Source: Thiocapsa sp. KS1 (GTDB lineage: Bacteria; Pseudomonadota; Gammaproteobacteria; Chromatiales; Chromatiaceae). Taken from it: a stretch of DNA of 42,931 nucleotides. The DNA lies in assembly GCF_001499735.1 (NCBI RefSeq), contig NZ_LN848257.1, positions 3,233,599 through 3,276,529 on the forward strand, written 5' to 3'. The position numbers were made by a program, and so were the translations under genes. Below, piece by piece: positions 8,407-16,965 of this stretch. Position 1 is the first letter of the stretch; every line of letters begins with the position of its first letter. Under the pieces are notes generated by a model, which saw nothing but the letters and a program-made list of their open reading frames with translations, was not told the DNA's origin and searched no databases.

Positions 8407-8902
8407 ATTTGCCGTCGCCGGACCCGAGCCGGTCGCGCGCCATGGCTGCGGCGTCCTCGATCCCCTGCTGTGCACGATCGATGATCGCCTTGCCTTGGCT
8501 GATCATCGCCTGCTTGACCGCTCGGGCGAGGGCGGGTCTGGAGAGCGTCTCGCCGTCGATCGTCATGGTTTCCGGGGAGGTCGAATAGGCCGACAAAGGG
8601 TCGCTCAGCGTCAGCGCGGTGTCGTCGACCGCGTTGTAGCGATAGTGACAGCTCGCCTGCCGAGGTCGGCTCTCACCGTCGGACTCGAACCCGAGCACGA
8701 CCGTGAGTCCCGAATGACCGCGGGCTCGGGTCTCCACGCCGGTCCAGCGCAGCGAGCTCGGCGAGGCAACCTGCGTTGCCGCCAAACTCTTGCAGAAGCT
8801 CACGCGCACATCCTCGCGCGAACCCGAGCAGCTCGCGACCAAAAAAGATGTCGTCGCGAGAGCGATGCCGGCTCGCAGCAAAACCGTCGTGCGTTTGGTC
8901 AT
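8405..8902 (-). CDS. Hypothetical lipoprotein
   Basis: This 165-residue protein carries a lipoprotein signal, MTKRTTVLLRAGIALATTSF, ending in a VASC lipobox. No known family is recognised. The mature part has two further cysteines (SFCKSL and ASCHYRY) that could form a disulfide. The C-terminal helix is rich in Ala, Gln and charged residues. The SFCKSL...VASPSSLRW layout looks like a small periplasmic domain. Export to the periplasm and lipid anchoring are inferred from the signal. It is convergent with the glutathione peroxidase gene. Confidence 0.7.
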   Translation of the reverse strand: MTKRTTVLLRAGIALATTSFLVASCSGSREDVRVSFCKSLAATQVASPSSLRWTGVETRARGHSGLTVVLGFESDGESRPRQASCHYRYNAVDDTALTLSDPLSAYSTSPETMTIDGETLSRPALARAVKQAMISQGKAIIDRAQQGIEDAAAMARDRLGSGDGK

Positions 8903-9055
8903 GGTTGAACCTCCTCGGGAGTGATCCGGGGCTGCCGCATGGTCCTGAAGAAGCCTTGCGAGCCCCTCGGAGGGCCATTATGCTGCACCGCACACCGCCG
9001 GGAAATTCGAGACGCATACCCCGGCTTCGCAACCCGCTTGAATGGAGCAACGCCG

Positions 9056-9943
9056 ATGGACTTCTCGACCCGGCATCGCCTGACGCTCGCCGACGGCCCG
9101 GTCGTCTATCGGAAGGTCACCGACGGCAAACCGCCCCTCCTGCTTGTCCACGGCTGGGGTGGCTCTTCGCGACATTGGCAGGAGACCCCGGAGCACCTCT
9201 CGGACATCCGCGATCTCTATGCCCTGGATCTTCCGGGCCACGGGGAAACCCCCGCTCGACCCGGCGCGACCGGACCCGAGGCAATGGCCAACTTGGTCAT
9301 CGACTTCGCCGACCGCCTGGGCCTGGATCGTTTCGACCTGAACGGCCATTCTTGGGGTGCCGCGGTTGCGATCCTGGTCGCGGCAAACTGGCCCGAGCGG
9401 GTCGATCGACTCGTCCTGACCAGCTTGGGCATGGCCCGAAACGCCCTCGAGCGTTTCGCCTTGACGCAGGCATACCATCAGATGAATCTCGCCCTCTCGC
9501 TCTGGCGACCCTGGCTGGCGATGTCGCGACCCTGGCTCGCCCTCTCGCGCCCGGCGGTCGACTGGCTCGGCGCTCAACCGCTCGTGTATCGTGCAATCGC
9601 TGCGCACGTGCTGCGTCAGCTGCCTGCGAACGAGGAGATGGTGCGTGTCGGCGTAAGGGAGTTCTTGAGCACGGATCCGCTCAGCGCGCTGGAGTGTGCA
9701 ATCGGTGCCGGCAGTCCGGCCTTCCTGAGCGCACTGGAGACGATGGCAACGCCGACGCTGCTGGTCAACGCGGACGCGGATGCCGTCATGCCGCCATCCG
9801 GTGCCCGCGCCCTTGCGGCACGGATCCGAAATGTCCGAGAGGCTCGGCTCGAGGACTGCGGTCATCTCCCGATGATCGAGCAGCCCGAGGATTACCACCG
9901 ACTGGTGCGTGAGTTCCTTACCGCAGCGACGCCTCGCCCGTGA
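9056..9943 (+). CDS. Alpha/beta hydrolase
   Basis: This 295-residue protein is a canonical alpha/beta-fold hydrolase without a signal peptide, so it is probably cytoplasmic. Visible elements are the oxyanion loop LLLVHGWGGSSRHW, LDLPGHGETPA, the nucleophile elbow GHSWGA, the acid region LLVNADADAVMPP, and the histidine in DCGHLPMIEQPEDY. The family includes esterases, C-C hydrolases and haloperoxidase-like enzymes, and the substrate cannot be assigned. I chose the ATG at 9056 (TGGAGC about 9 nt upstream). The frame is open farther upstream, but the extra residues do not match the fold start. Confidence 0.87.
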   Translation: MDFSTRHRLTLADGPVVYRKVTDGKPPLLLVHGWGGSSRHWQETPEHLSDIRDLYALDLPGHGETPARPGATGPEAMANLVIDFADRLGLDRFDLNGHSWGAAVAILVAANWPERVDRLVLTSLGMARNALERFALTQAYHQMNLALSLWRPWLAMSRPWLALSRPAVDWLGAQPLVYRAIAAHVLRQLPANEEMVRVGVREFLSTDPLSALECAIGAGSPAFLSALETMATPTLLVNADADAVMPPSGARALAARIRNVREARLEDCGHLPMIEQPEDYHRLVREFLTAATPRP

Positions 9944-10013
9944 TCGAGCAAGAACCCCGGTGCCCGATGATTCGCCCGGCTCCGACGGCATACAGACCAG
10001 GCGCGACCGCAGA

Positions 10014-10643
10014 CTAGAGATGATGGTACAGGTGGGCCAGCTGACGGTCGACCTTCTGCTGTTTGACGAGCCGTAAACGTCCGATGGTATCCAGAAGCCC
10101 GGCGCAGGTCGCACCTTGTTTATCGAGATAGTCGATGGAGAGGACCAGATTCTGGCTCACGATGATCTCATTGCCGACGGGGTCGACGAGCTTCTCGGTC
10201 GCAAAATCGATCGACTCGCCGTCGTGATACTTGTCCGCGAGCACCTTGAGCAGCTCCTGTTTCTGAGCTTGCGACAGATGCGAAAACGTCCGGTTGAAAT
10301 AGAAAAGGCCATGACGAGCGAAGTGAAACTCGTTTTTGACTTTGTAGCTGTTCCATTGCTGCCGATACACGAGGAGTAGATCGGTCAGGTCGTTCGGACG
10401 CTTGATATGGTGCTGTGGCTTGCCGAAGCAACGCAAGAAAGCCCCCGGCGAACAGCCGAATGTCAGATCCTCGCAGCAGCTGATCCGCCGGCTGGAGCTC
10501 ACCGCCGAGCGTGAGGCCGACAACGAGCAGAGGTTGAAATAAGCCGAAAAATCCTCGTACTTATCTATGAGCCGTTCGCTGAAATAGCTTTCTCGGCCAT
10601 ATCTGTGGCGGCCGACCAACCGGCTGAACACCTCTGAAATCAT
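10014..10643 (-). CDS. Unidentified protein, compositionally unlike its neighbours
   Basis: This is a 209-residue reading frame if started at the ATG at 10643; a GTG at 10679 would add 12 residues. I do not recognise the family. The C-terminal half looks like a real folded protein, with alternating charged and aromatic residues (KVKNEFHFARHGLFYFNRTF, then LSQAQKQELLKVLADKYHDG). There is no signal peptide or membrane segment. A Ser/Cys-rich patch lies near residues 35-60. The DNA is visibly richer in A and T than the genes around it, and codon use differs, suggesting recent acquisition. The ribosome-binding site is weak. Another minus-strand frame at 10561-10755 overlaps the 5' end, so a frameshift there cannot be excluded. 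Confidence 0.5.
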   Translation of the reverse strand: MISEVFSRLVGRHRYGRESYFSERLIDKYEDFSAYFNLCSLSASRSAVSSSRRISCCEDLTFGCSPGAFLRCFGKPQHHIKRPNDLTDLLLVYRQQWNSYKVKNEFHFARHGLFYFNRTFSHLSQAQKQELLKVLADKYHDGESIDFATEKLVDPVGNEIIVSQNLVLSIDYLDKQGATCAGLLDTIGRLRLVKQQKVDRQLAHLYHHL

Positions 10644-10794
10644 AGCCCTGAGTCCGAAACACGCCGACCTGCAGCACACCCAAGTCCATTAGCCTATCGG
10701 AACCGAGCAGGAAAAGCACTTCCCCCGCAACCCTCACACGCTGCGAGCTCGGCACCGACGATTTGGCGCCGCGCCACCTTGTGGACCGACGTGT

Positions 10795-12420
10795 TCAGGG
10801 CCCGGAGACGTCGGCATTCCTGCCGTAAACCCTGACGCAGTTACGCCCTGCGGATTTAGCAGCATACAGTGCCTGGTCGGCGCGATCGATCAAGGCATCG
10901 AGGTTTTCGACACCGCGCTCGAGCGTCGCCACGCCGATGCTCGCCGTGATCGGGATCGGCCCCTCCGTGGTTTCGATATCGCGCTCGCGCAGTGCAAGAC
11001 AGAGTCGCTCGGCGAGTCGTTCGGCCTCTTCGGCGCTGGTCTCGGGACACAGCGCCACCAGCTCCTCGCCCCCGTACCGGGCCAGGATGTCCGACACGCG
11101 AACCGCGCGCAGCCGCTCGGCAATGGCCTTGAGGACCTGATCGCCGACACCGTGTCCGTAGGTGTCGTTGACCTGCTTGAAGTGATCGATGTCGAGCATG
11201 ATCACCGCGATCGGGTTCGAATAGCGTTTGGCGCGGGCAAACTCGACCTCTGCAAGCTCGGAAAAGCGACGGCGGTTCAGTAGCTCGGTGAAGGGATCGG
11301 TATCGGCCAGGGCACGGACCTGTTGGAACAAGCGGGCATTGATATCGCGTTCGCGGCGCAGGCTCTGCTCCGTCTCCTGGAGCTTCACGAATGTGCGTGC
11401 GTTGGAGATCGCCAAGCCGCAGAGGTTGGAGATCGCCAAGCCGAGATTCAGGTATTGATCGCGATAGGCCGGGAACGGGATCTCGCGCACCAGCATCAGC
11501 CCCAGGACGGTGTCCTGGTAGTCGATCCGGAGGAAAAAACCGTTCCCGGACGGCATGATCAGATAGCCCTCGTGCAGGGCATCGAGCGCCTGTTGGAGAT
11601 CCAGACGATCCCGCGGTCGCTCCTCCGCGGCGAAGATCTCCTTGACCCGTCCCTCCTCCACTTGAGCGTAGACCAAGTTGATGCACCCGAAGAGCATCGC
11701 GAAGAGCTCTTGAATCGCCGCGATCGTGGCATCCTCGTCGGTGATGTGCGACAAGCGAACGAGCAGGTCGAAGGCCATGGCGTAATCGGCGACCTTGCGG
11801 TTGGCCTGTGTCAGGATCTCTCTGGTTTTTGCCTCCGCGGCGAGGTTGCGCCATTTGGCGATGGCACCGGAGAGAAAGAGCCTCAGATAGTCCAATCCGA
11901 CATAGCGGCTGCGGCACGGCAGACCCAGATACTGCGCCATCGCCTCGAGCTCCTCGAAGGCGTGCGCGTCGCTGCCTGTATCCAGGAGCAGGAGCTCGCG
12001 CGAGCATTCACGGAAGAACTCACCCGCCGTCTCCCGATCGAAGCCCATCCCGTGCAGGTGCTCGCGCCACCGCTTGAGCCAGCCGGCGGTCACGAGATAG
12101 GCACCGGCCTGTATCTCGGGCTCCAGGACATCGCTTCCCGCCAAGAGGTGAATGCAGTGGTCGAGCTTCACCAGGTGCACGCGGGGATCGGGCGGCGGCG
12201 CACGCGTCGCGGCATCGCACCCGAGGAGCACCAAAGCGCCGTCGGAACCCTCGGGCGGCGGGGTCTCGCGTGCATCCCCAAGGCTGCATCGTCCGGGACT
12301 CAAGGTGCAGACGGCAGGGTACGCCTGGACACGCACGCTCTCCTCGCCGAGGGTCGCCAGCGCGGTCTCGACATCCTGTCGAAAATGGCTACAGACCCTC
12401 AGACAAAGCGTTTCCTCCAC
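10795..12420 (-). CDS. Diguanylate cyclase with N-terminal DUF1638-like domain
   Basis: This 541-residue protein has an N-terminal half (residues 1-190) that resembles DUF1638, a Cys-containing domain found beside corrinoid and UroD-type methyltransferase genes; see VHLVKLDHCIHLLAGSDVLE, the following YLVTAGWLKRWRE, and LLLLDTGSDAHAFEELE. A central GAF-like/helical linker follows (about 200-370). The C-terminal GGDEF domain has its catalytic loop GGEEL near residue 449 and an upstream RVSD inhibitory-site motif at standard spacing. It should therefore make c-di-GMP and be product-inhibited. The GTG start at 12420 lies two bases after the UroD-like gene's stop, with GGAG upstream. The frame stays open farther upstream only as a shadow of that gene. 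The DUF1638 assignment is from memory. Confidence 0.85.
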   Translation of the reverse strand: MEETLCLRVCSHFRQDVETALATLGEESVRVQAYPAVCTLSPGRCSLGDARETPPPEGSDGALVLLGCDAATRAPPPDPRVHLVKLDHCIHLLAGSDVLEPEIQAGAYLVTAGWLKRWREHLHGMGFDRETAGEFFRECSRELLLLDTGSDAHAFEELEAMAQYLGLPCRSRYVGLDYLRLFLSGAIAKWRNLAAEAKTREILTQANRKVADYAMAFDLLVRLSHITDEDATIAAIQELFAMLFGCINLVYAQVEEGRVKEIFAAEERPRDRLDLQQALDALHEGYLIMPSGNGFFLRIDYQDTVLGLMLVREIPFPAYRDQYLNLGLAISNLCGLAISNARTFVKLQETEQSLRRERDINARLFQQVRALADTDPFTELLNRRRFSELAEVEFARAKRYSNPIAVIMLDIDHFKQVNDTYGHGVGDQVLKAIAERLRAVRVSDILARYGGEELVALCPETSAEEAERLAERLCLALRERDIETTEGPIPITASIGVATLERGVENLDALIDRADQALYAAKSAGRNCVRVYGRNADVSGP

Positions 12421-12422
12421 GG

Positions 12423-13511
12423 TCAGCTCCGGGAGCCCTTCGGTGGCGGGGCGCTTGCGCGCTCGAGAGAAGGATCGAGCGGATAGGTTCCCCAGCGATG
12501 GACCGCCTCGGAGATGGCCAGCAACGTCGTTTCCGAAACCTGGTAGGGGATCTCGCCGTGGTTGTCGGACAGGATGAACCCGCCGCCGTGACCGGCCGCG
12601 GCGATCGCCGCCTTGACCTGCGTCTCGGCCTGCTGCGGTGTCCAACGACGCATCTCGACGCCGTTGAGGTTGCCGAGCAACGCCATCTTGCCGGCGGTAC
12701 GTTGCTTGAGAGCAGCGAGCTCGTCGAGCATGCTGACCCCGATGACCGCCGCACCGGTGCGGGGAAGATCGTCCAGGATCGGCGTGCAGCGACCGGATGC
12801 GAAATGCATCGCCACCGGCCCCTTGATCCCGGCCAGGGTGCGCATCGCGACCTGAAGTCCGGTCCGGCGAAAATGCTCGGGCGAGACGATGGTCGAGGAG
12901 GAGACCGGGTCGAAATAACAGATGGCGGTGGCGCCCGCGGCCAACTGGGCGTTCGCCCATTCGATACAGAAGGCCTCGTTCAGACGCATCAGGTGCTCGA
13001 AGAGGTCGGGCTGCTCGAACATGAGATTGAGATAGGCCTCGAACCCCATCTGCATGATCGGGACAGAGAAGGGCGACATGACCACGCCGATGATGGGGAC
13101 CTCGTCGCCGCCGGCCGCCTTGAGCCCACGGGTGGCCTCCAGCACCTTGACCAGACAAGCACAATCGCCGACCCGCGGCGGCTCGAGCGTGCGAATCCGC
13201 TCCGGTGTCCGAATGACCGGCTGGCCGGCATTGGGCGGGCCGTCGTCGGTGTAGAGGACATCGCCGCCCCACGCCTCGGTCTCGACCGAGGCGTAGAAGA
13301 AGCTGTAGAGGCAATCGTTACGATACTTGCGGCGCAGACGCAGCTGACCTTCGATGACGTACTCCGGCCGCGAGAAATAGGTCTCGATGGAGAGTCCGAG
13401 CTCTTGCGCGCCGTGCATGGTGAGCAAGAGAAACAGCGGGACCCGATCCGGCTCCCGATGGCCGAGCGTGGTCAGCACGCGTTCGAGCGAGGTCATGGGT
13501 CGAGCGCTCAT
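12423..13511 (-). CDS. UroD/MtaA-family methyltransferase homologue
   Basis: This 362-residue protein belongs to the uroporphyrinogen decarboxylase-like superfamily, which also contains the MtaA/MtbA/CmuA corrinoid:CoM or methyl-donor methyltransferases. Visible features are SLERVLTTLGHREPDRVPLF at the N-terminus, the (beta/alpha)8 repeats, and FILSDNHGEIP near the end. The corrinoid-protein gene upstream overlaps it by four bases (ATGA). That points to methyl transfer from or to a corrinoid rather than haem synthesis. The zinc motif of MtaA-type enzymes (HxC plus a later Cys) is not intact: the matching places read H236-F-A and D316-N-H. The metal site or the chemistry may therefore differ. 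Confidence 0.85.
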   Translation of the reverse strand: MSARPMTSLERVLTTLGHREPDRVPLFLLLTMHGAQELGLSIETYFSRPEYVIEGQLRLRRKYRNDCLYSFFYASVETEAWGGDVLYTDDGPPNAGQPVIRTPERIRTLEPPRVGDCACLVKVLEATRGLKAAGGDEVPIIGVVMSPFSVPIMQMGFEAYLNLMFEQPDLFEHLMRLNEAFCIEWANAQLAAGATAICYFDPVSSSTIVSPEHFRRTGLQVAMRTLAGIKGPVAMHFASGRCTPILDDLPRTGAAVIGVSMLDELAALKQRTAGKMALLGNLNGVEMRRWTPQQAETQVKAAIAAAGHGGGFILSDNHGEIPYQVSETTLLAISEAVHRWGTYPLDPSLERASAPPPKGSRS

Positions 13512-14161
13512 GCGCGATGCCCCTTCGGCAGATTCTCGAGGAGCTTGCGCACCACGGCGACGCCCTCGGCCGCGGTGTCGGCCATCGCGTCGGCGCCGAC
13601 CTCCCGCCACAGCTCGGTGTCGAAACGAAAAGGCGCGCCGCCCACCAGGATAAACGGACGACAACCGGCCCGATCCAGCGACTCTCGAACCCGTTTGATA
13701 TGCAGCGCGGAGGGGAGCATCAAGACCGAGATCAACAACACGACGATGCCGTCTCGAACCACCCGACTGACCAGGGCATCGCCGTCGAGCGTTCCGTAGT
13801 CCTTCAGCTCGTAGCCGCTGGCGCGCAGGACGGAATACACCATGCGTTTTCCGAGCAGGTGATAGTCGTCGAGCACCGCGATCGCCATCGGAGGCTGATC
13901 CACTCGGCGCGGATCCGACGGAGGCAGGATGGCGTCCACCAACTCCTCGCACAGCCGACCGCTCATATAAACCTGCGACAGCGACACCTCGCCGCGCTCC
14001 CACAGGGCCCCGATACGCTCAAGGGACGGCACAACCAAGCGCTCGACGACATCGAGCCGGGCATCGGCAGGGGTCGGGCCGCCGAGTGCACGCTTCGCCG
14101 CGACGCGGTCCATCGCCAGCAGGGCGTCGAGGAAGATCTCGACCTGATCCGAGTGTGTCAT
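13508..14161 (-). CDS. Cobalamin-binding corrinoid protein
   Basis: This 217-residue protein has the two-domain layout of methyltransferase corrinoid proteins. A helical cap domain spans about residues 1-90 (VERLVVPSLERIGALWERGE, the usual cap motif). A B12-binding Rossmann domain follows with D99-Y-H101-L-L-G104 (DxHxxG, His as lower cobalt ligand), S145-V-L147 (SxL) and G174-G175 (the GG motif). All three family signatures are therefore present. It is the first gene of the operon and overlaps the UroD-like gene by ATGA. A role as methyl carrier for that protein, or as a B12-based sensor domain, would fit. B12-binding photoreceptors of the CarH type share this fold. Confidence 0.92.
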   Translation of the reverse strand: MTHSDQVEIFLDALLAMDRVAAKRALGGPTPADARLDVVERLVVPSLERIGALWERGEVSLSQVYMSGRLCEELVDAILPPSDPRRVDQPPMAIAVLDDYHLLGKRMVYSVLRASGYELKDYGTLDGDALVSRVVRDGIVVLLISVLMLPSALHIKRVRESLDRAGCRPFILVGGAPFRFDTELWREVGADAMADTAAEGVAVVRKLLENLPKGHRA

Positions 14162-14259
14162 CGTTGCTTTCGCGACCTTCAGGTGGAGCACCACGGACAG
14201 GGATTGCCGAGCCCTCCGAGCATGAACAACCATCTCGCCTGACGGGACGCTCGGGGAAT

Positions 14260-14280
14260 TTTTCGCCATTTTACCGAAAA
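14260..14280. promoter_or_regulatory. Small inverted repeat upstream of the corrinoid operon
   Basis: TTTTCG and CGAAAA arms around 9 bases form an inverted repeat about 100 bp upstream of the corrinoid-protein gene. On the minus strand it includes TAAAAT, a possible -10 element, though no good -35 is visible. The rest of the gap 14162-14626 between the divergent operons shows nothing I can name. A partial B12-box resemblance near 14312 was judged accidental. Confidence 0.25.
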
Positions 14281-14626
14281 TCGGGCTCTGCCCCCTCCCC
14301 GGGTATGGCCTGCCGGGAGACATCGCAAGCCGGGCACGACGGGTCTCGGACGGAACGAAGGTCGTTGTCGCGGAATCGACGGCGAGGTTTGTGCGGACGC
14401 GAATGGATTTTTTCGCCGCATCGCACGAATCGGGCGCCCCGCAGCCCGGAGATCCCGGGCATACGGGGCATACCATGAAAGTCATTGCGCCTCGTCAGGG
14501 AAAAGACGACTCATCTGAACTAGTCTGCTAGACCGTAAACGGGCGGGCGGCAGCGGTAGCGCATGTCCGGACCATGACCGGGCACGGGCACGGACCCGGC
14601 CCCAGCTCACCTTCCGGAGCACTATC

Positions 14627-16282
14627 ATGCGAGCCTCGATCGGCGCCGTCGCCGGCTTTCTTTTGATCGCACTCTTCAGCGTAAGCTCCGGTGCTCGGGA
14701 TACCTGGCCGACACCGCCGGCAGCCGCCGTTCCGCCTCCCCAGATCTCCGGTCCGCTGCAGGGCGGAACCGCCGATCACACCAAGTTCGAGCAGCTCAAG
14801 GGGCCGTTCAGCTCCGGGCCGGAGGTCACCGTCGCCTGTCTCGGCTGCCATACCGAGGCCGGCGATCACTTCATGCGCAACATCCACTGGACCTGGTCCT
14901 ACGCCAACGAGGAGACCGGCCAGCAGCTCGGCAAGCGCTATCTGATCAACAATTTCTGCACCAACGCGCGCGGCAACGAGGGGATGTGCGCCCAGTGCCA
15001 TGCCGGCTACGGCTGGAAGGACGAGGGCTTCGACTTCACCGACGAGACCAAGATCGACTGTCTGGTCTGCCACGAGACCACCGGCACCTATTACAAGACC
15101 CCCAACAGCGCCGGGAATGCGGCTTGCTCGGTCATGTTCGAGGGCAAGCCCCCGATCGATCTGGCCGCGGTCGCGCAGAGCGTGACGCTTCCGCAACGCG
15201 CCAACTGCGGGGCCTGTCACTTCAACGGCGGCGGCGGCGACAACGTCAAGCACGGCGATCTCTCCTCGGCCTTAAAGAGCCCGCCGAGGACGCTCGACGT
15301 CCACATGGGTGCCGACGGTCTGAACTTCGCCTGCACGGCCTGCCACATCACCAACCGCCATGTCTGGGCCGGCAGCCGCTACCAGGTCATCTCCAAGGAC
15401 ACCGAGGGCACGGGCAAGCCGGGCCAGCGCACCGACGTGGCGACCTGCGAGTCGTGTCACGGGCTCTCGCCGCATCCGGTGGATTCGCTCGCCGGCTTCA
15501 AGCTCAACGATCACGTGCACAGCATCGCCTGCCAGACCTGCCACATCCCCGAGATCGCACGCGGCGGTGTTGCAACGGTCGTCGACTGGGATTGGCGCAC
15601 CGCCGGCAAGACCAAAGACGGCGCGGGCTATCACGAGGAAGGTTACATCCAGGGCAACGGCAAGCACCGTTACACCTACAAGTCGATCAAGGGCAACTTC
15701 ACCTACGACGAAGATTTCCCGCCGGCCTACGGATGGTTCGATGGCCAGATGCTCTACACCACCATCGACACCAAGTTCGACCCGCAGGCCGAGTCCATCG
15801 AGATCAACGGCTTCGCCGGCTCGCGCGAGGATCCGAAATCCCGGATCTGGCCGTTCAAGCGCATGCACACCTGGCAGCCCTACGACAAAGGCAACGGCAC
15901 CCTGGTCTATACCCACCTGTGGGGCGAGGACGATGCCGCCTACTGGGGCAACTACGACATGGGCGAATCGATCGCCAAGGGCATGGCCGACTTCGGACTG
16001 CCCTATTCAGGCGAGTTCGGTTTCATCCAGACGATCTCCTGGTGGCCCATCACCCATATGGTCGCACCCAAGGAGAACGCACTGGGTTGCGGTGACTGCC
16101 ATGCCCCGACCGGCAGCCGCTTGGCCTCGGTCGAGGGCGTCTACATGCCGGGCCGCGACCATAACCGCTGGCTCGACATCATCGGGACGCTTCTGGTCGC
16201 CGGCACCCTGGGCGGCATCCTCATCCACGGCCTCGTCCGTTTCTTCTCGCCGTCCCATGGCTCCAAGGGGGAGCAGCACTGA
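14627..16282 (+). CDS. otr: Octaheme tetrathionate reductase-family cytochrome c, membrane-anchored
   Basis: This 551-residue protein has a signal peptide and exactly eight CxxCH haem motifs. Seven lie at residues 71, 121, 145, 194, 236, 274 and 302, and the eighth near 495. This count, spacing and length match the octaheme tetrathionate reductase (OTR) family known from Shewanella. That family can reduce tetrathionate and, in vitro, nitrite and hydroxylamine. A C-terminal transmembrane helix (WLDIIGTLLVAGTLGGILIH) anchors it in the inner membrane, whereas the soluble Shewanella enzyme lacks one as far as I recall. The next gene, a cytochrome b, starts at the last base of this stop codon, so the two make a coupled membrane complex. 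The physiological direction, oxidation or reduction, cannot be told. Confidence 0.9.
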   Translation: MRASIGAVAGFLLIALFSVSSGARDTWPTPPAAAVPPPQISGPLQGGTADHTKFEQLKGPFSSGPEVTVACLGCHTEAGDHFMRNIHWTWSYANEETGQQLGKRYLINNFCTNARGNEGMCAQCHAGYGWKDEGFDFTDETKIDCLVCHETTGTYYKTPNSAGNAACSVMFEGKPPIDLAAVAQSVTLPQRANCGACHFNGGGGDNVKHGDLSSALKSPPRTLDVHMGADGLNFACTACHITNRHVWAGSRYQVISKDTEGTGKPGQRTDVATCESCHGLSPHPVDSLAGFKLNDHVHSIACQTCHIPEIARGGVATVVDWDWRTAGKTKDGAGYHEEGYIQGNGKHRYTYKSIKGNFTYDEDFPPAYGWFDGQMLYTTIDTKFDPQAESIEINGFAGSREDPKSRIWPFKRMHTWQPYDKGNGTLVYTHLWGEDDAAYWGNYDMGESIAKGMADFGLPYSGEFGFIQTISWWPITHMVAPKENALGCGDCHAPTGSRLASVEGVYMPGRDHNRWLDIIGTLLVAGTLGGILIHGLVRFFSPSHGSKGEQH

Positions 16283-16935
16283 TGGCCACACGCCGCGTCA
16301 AGATCTTCAGCCTGTTCGAGCGCTTCTGGCACTGGTCCCAGATGCTGCTCATCGTCGCACTCTTGATCACGGGCTTCGGGCTGCACGGTTTCCATGACCT
16401 CTTCACCTTCGAAGAGGCCGTCACCCTGCACACCTCGGCCGCCCTCGCGCTGCTCGTGCTCTGGATCTTCAGTGTCTTCTGGCTCTTTACGACGCGCACC
16501 TGGCGCCACTTCATCCCGTCCGCATCGGGGATGTGGGGGGTTCTGCGCTTCTACAGCTACGGCATCTTCAAGGGCGAGCGCCACCCCTATCGCAAGGCCT
16601 ATTGGCGCAAGCACAACCCCTTGCAGGCACTGGCCTATCTCATGCTCAAGATCGTGCTGTTTCCGGCGATCTGGATCACCGGGCTCGCCTATCTGTTCTA
16701 TTTCGCGTGGCGCAACCTGCCCCATGCCACGCAATGGCTCAACGGCGTCGCGGTGGTGCACACGGCCGCCGCCTTTATGATCCTGGCGTTCGTGCTCATC
16801 CATGTCTACATGCTCACCATCGGGCACTCCTTCCGCGAGCATCTGATGCCCATGATCAACGGCTTCGACGAGGTGGATCTCACGCCGGAAGAAGAGGCCT
16901 ATCTGAGCAAGGATCAGCCGGGAGACATCCGCTGA
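16282..16935 (+). CDS. Cytochrome b (b561/thiosulfate-reductase type) subunit
   Basis: This 217-residue integral membrane protein has four to five helices and histidines placed for b-haem ligation: FERFWHWSQ in helix 1, VTLHTSAALA in helix 2, and VVHTAAAFMILAFVLIHVYM in later helices. This matches prokaryotic cytochrome b561 and thiosulfate/formate dehydrogenase gamma-type subunits. Its start shares one base with the upstream stop (TGATG), so it is translationally coupled to the octaheme cytochrome. It likely passes electrons between the quinone pool and that cytochrome. The C-terminus (PEEEAYLSKDQPGDIR) is soluble. Confidence 0.9.
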   Translation: MATRRVKIFSLFERFWHWSQMLLIVALLITGFGLHGFHDLFTFEEAVTLHTSAALALLVLWIFSVFWLFTTRTWRHFIPSASGMWGVLRFYSYGIFKGERHPYRKAYWRKHNPLQALAYLMLKIVLFPAIWITGLAYLFYFAWRNLPHATQWLNGVAVVHTAAAFMILAFVLIHVYMLTIGHSFREHLMPMINGFDEVDLTPEEEAYLSKDQPGDIR

Positions 16936-16965
16936 TCCGAGACCCGGCGCTCGCCGGCGCATAGA

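Noticed and set aside
12421-13314. Extended N-terminus of the GGDEF protein
   Set aside because: The extra frame lies over the UroD-like gene and is arginine-rich; the GTG two bases after that gene's stop fits better.
14311-14329. A stretch resembling the cobalamin riboswitch B12 box upstream of a corrinoid operon
   Set aside because: It matches only about 11 of 15 box bases, lies on the strand opposite to the corrinoid operon, and no upstream riboswitch core could be found.
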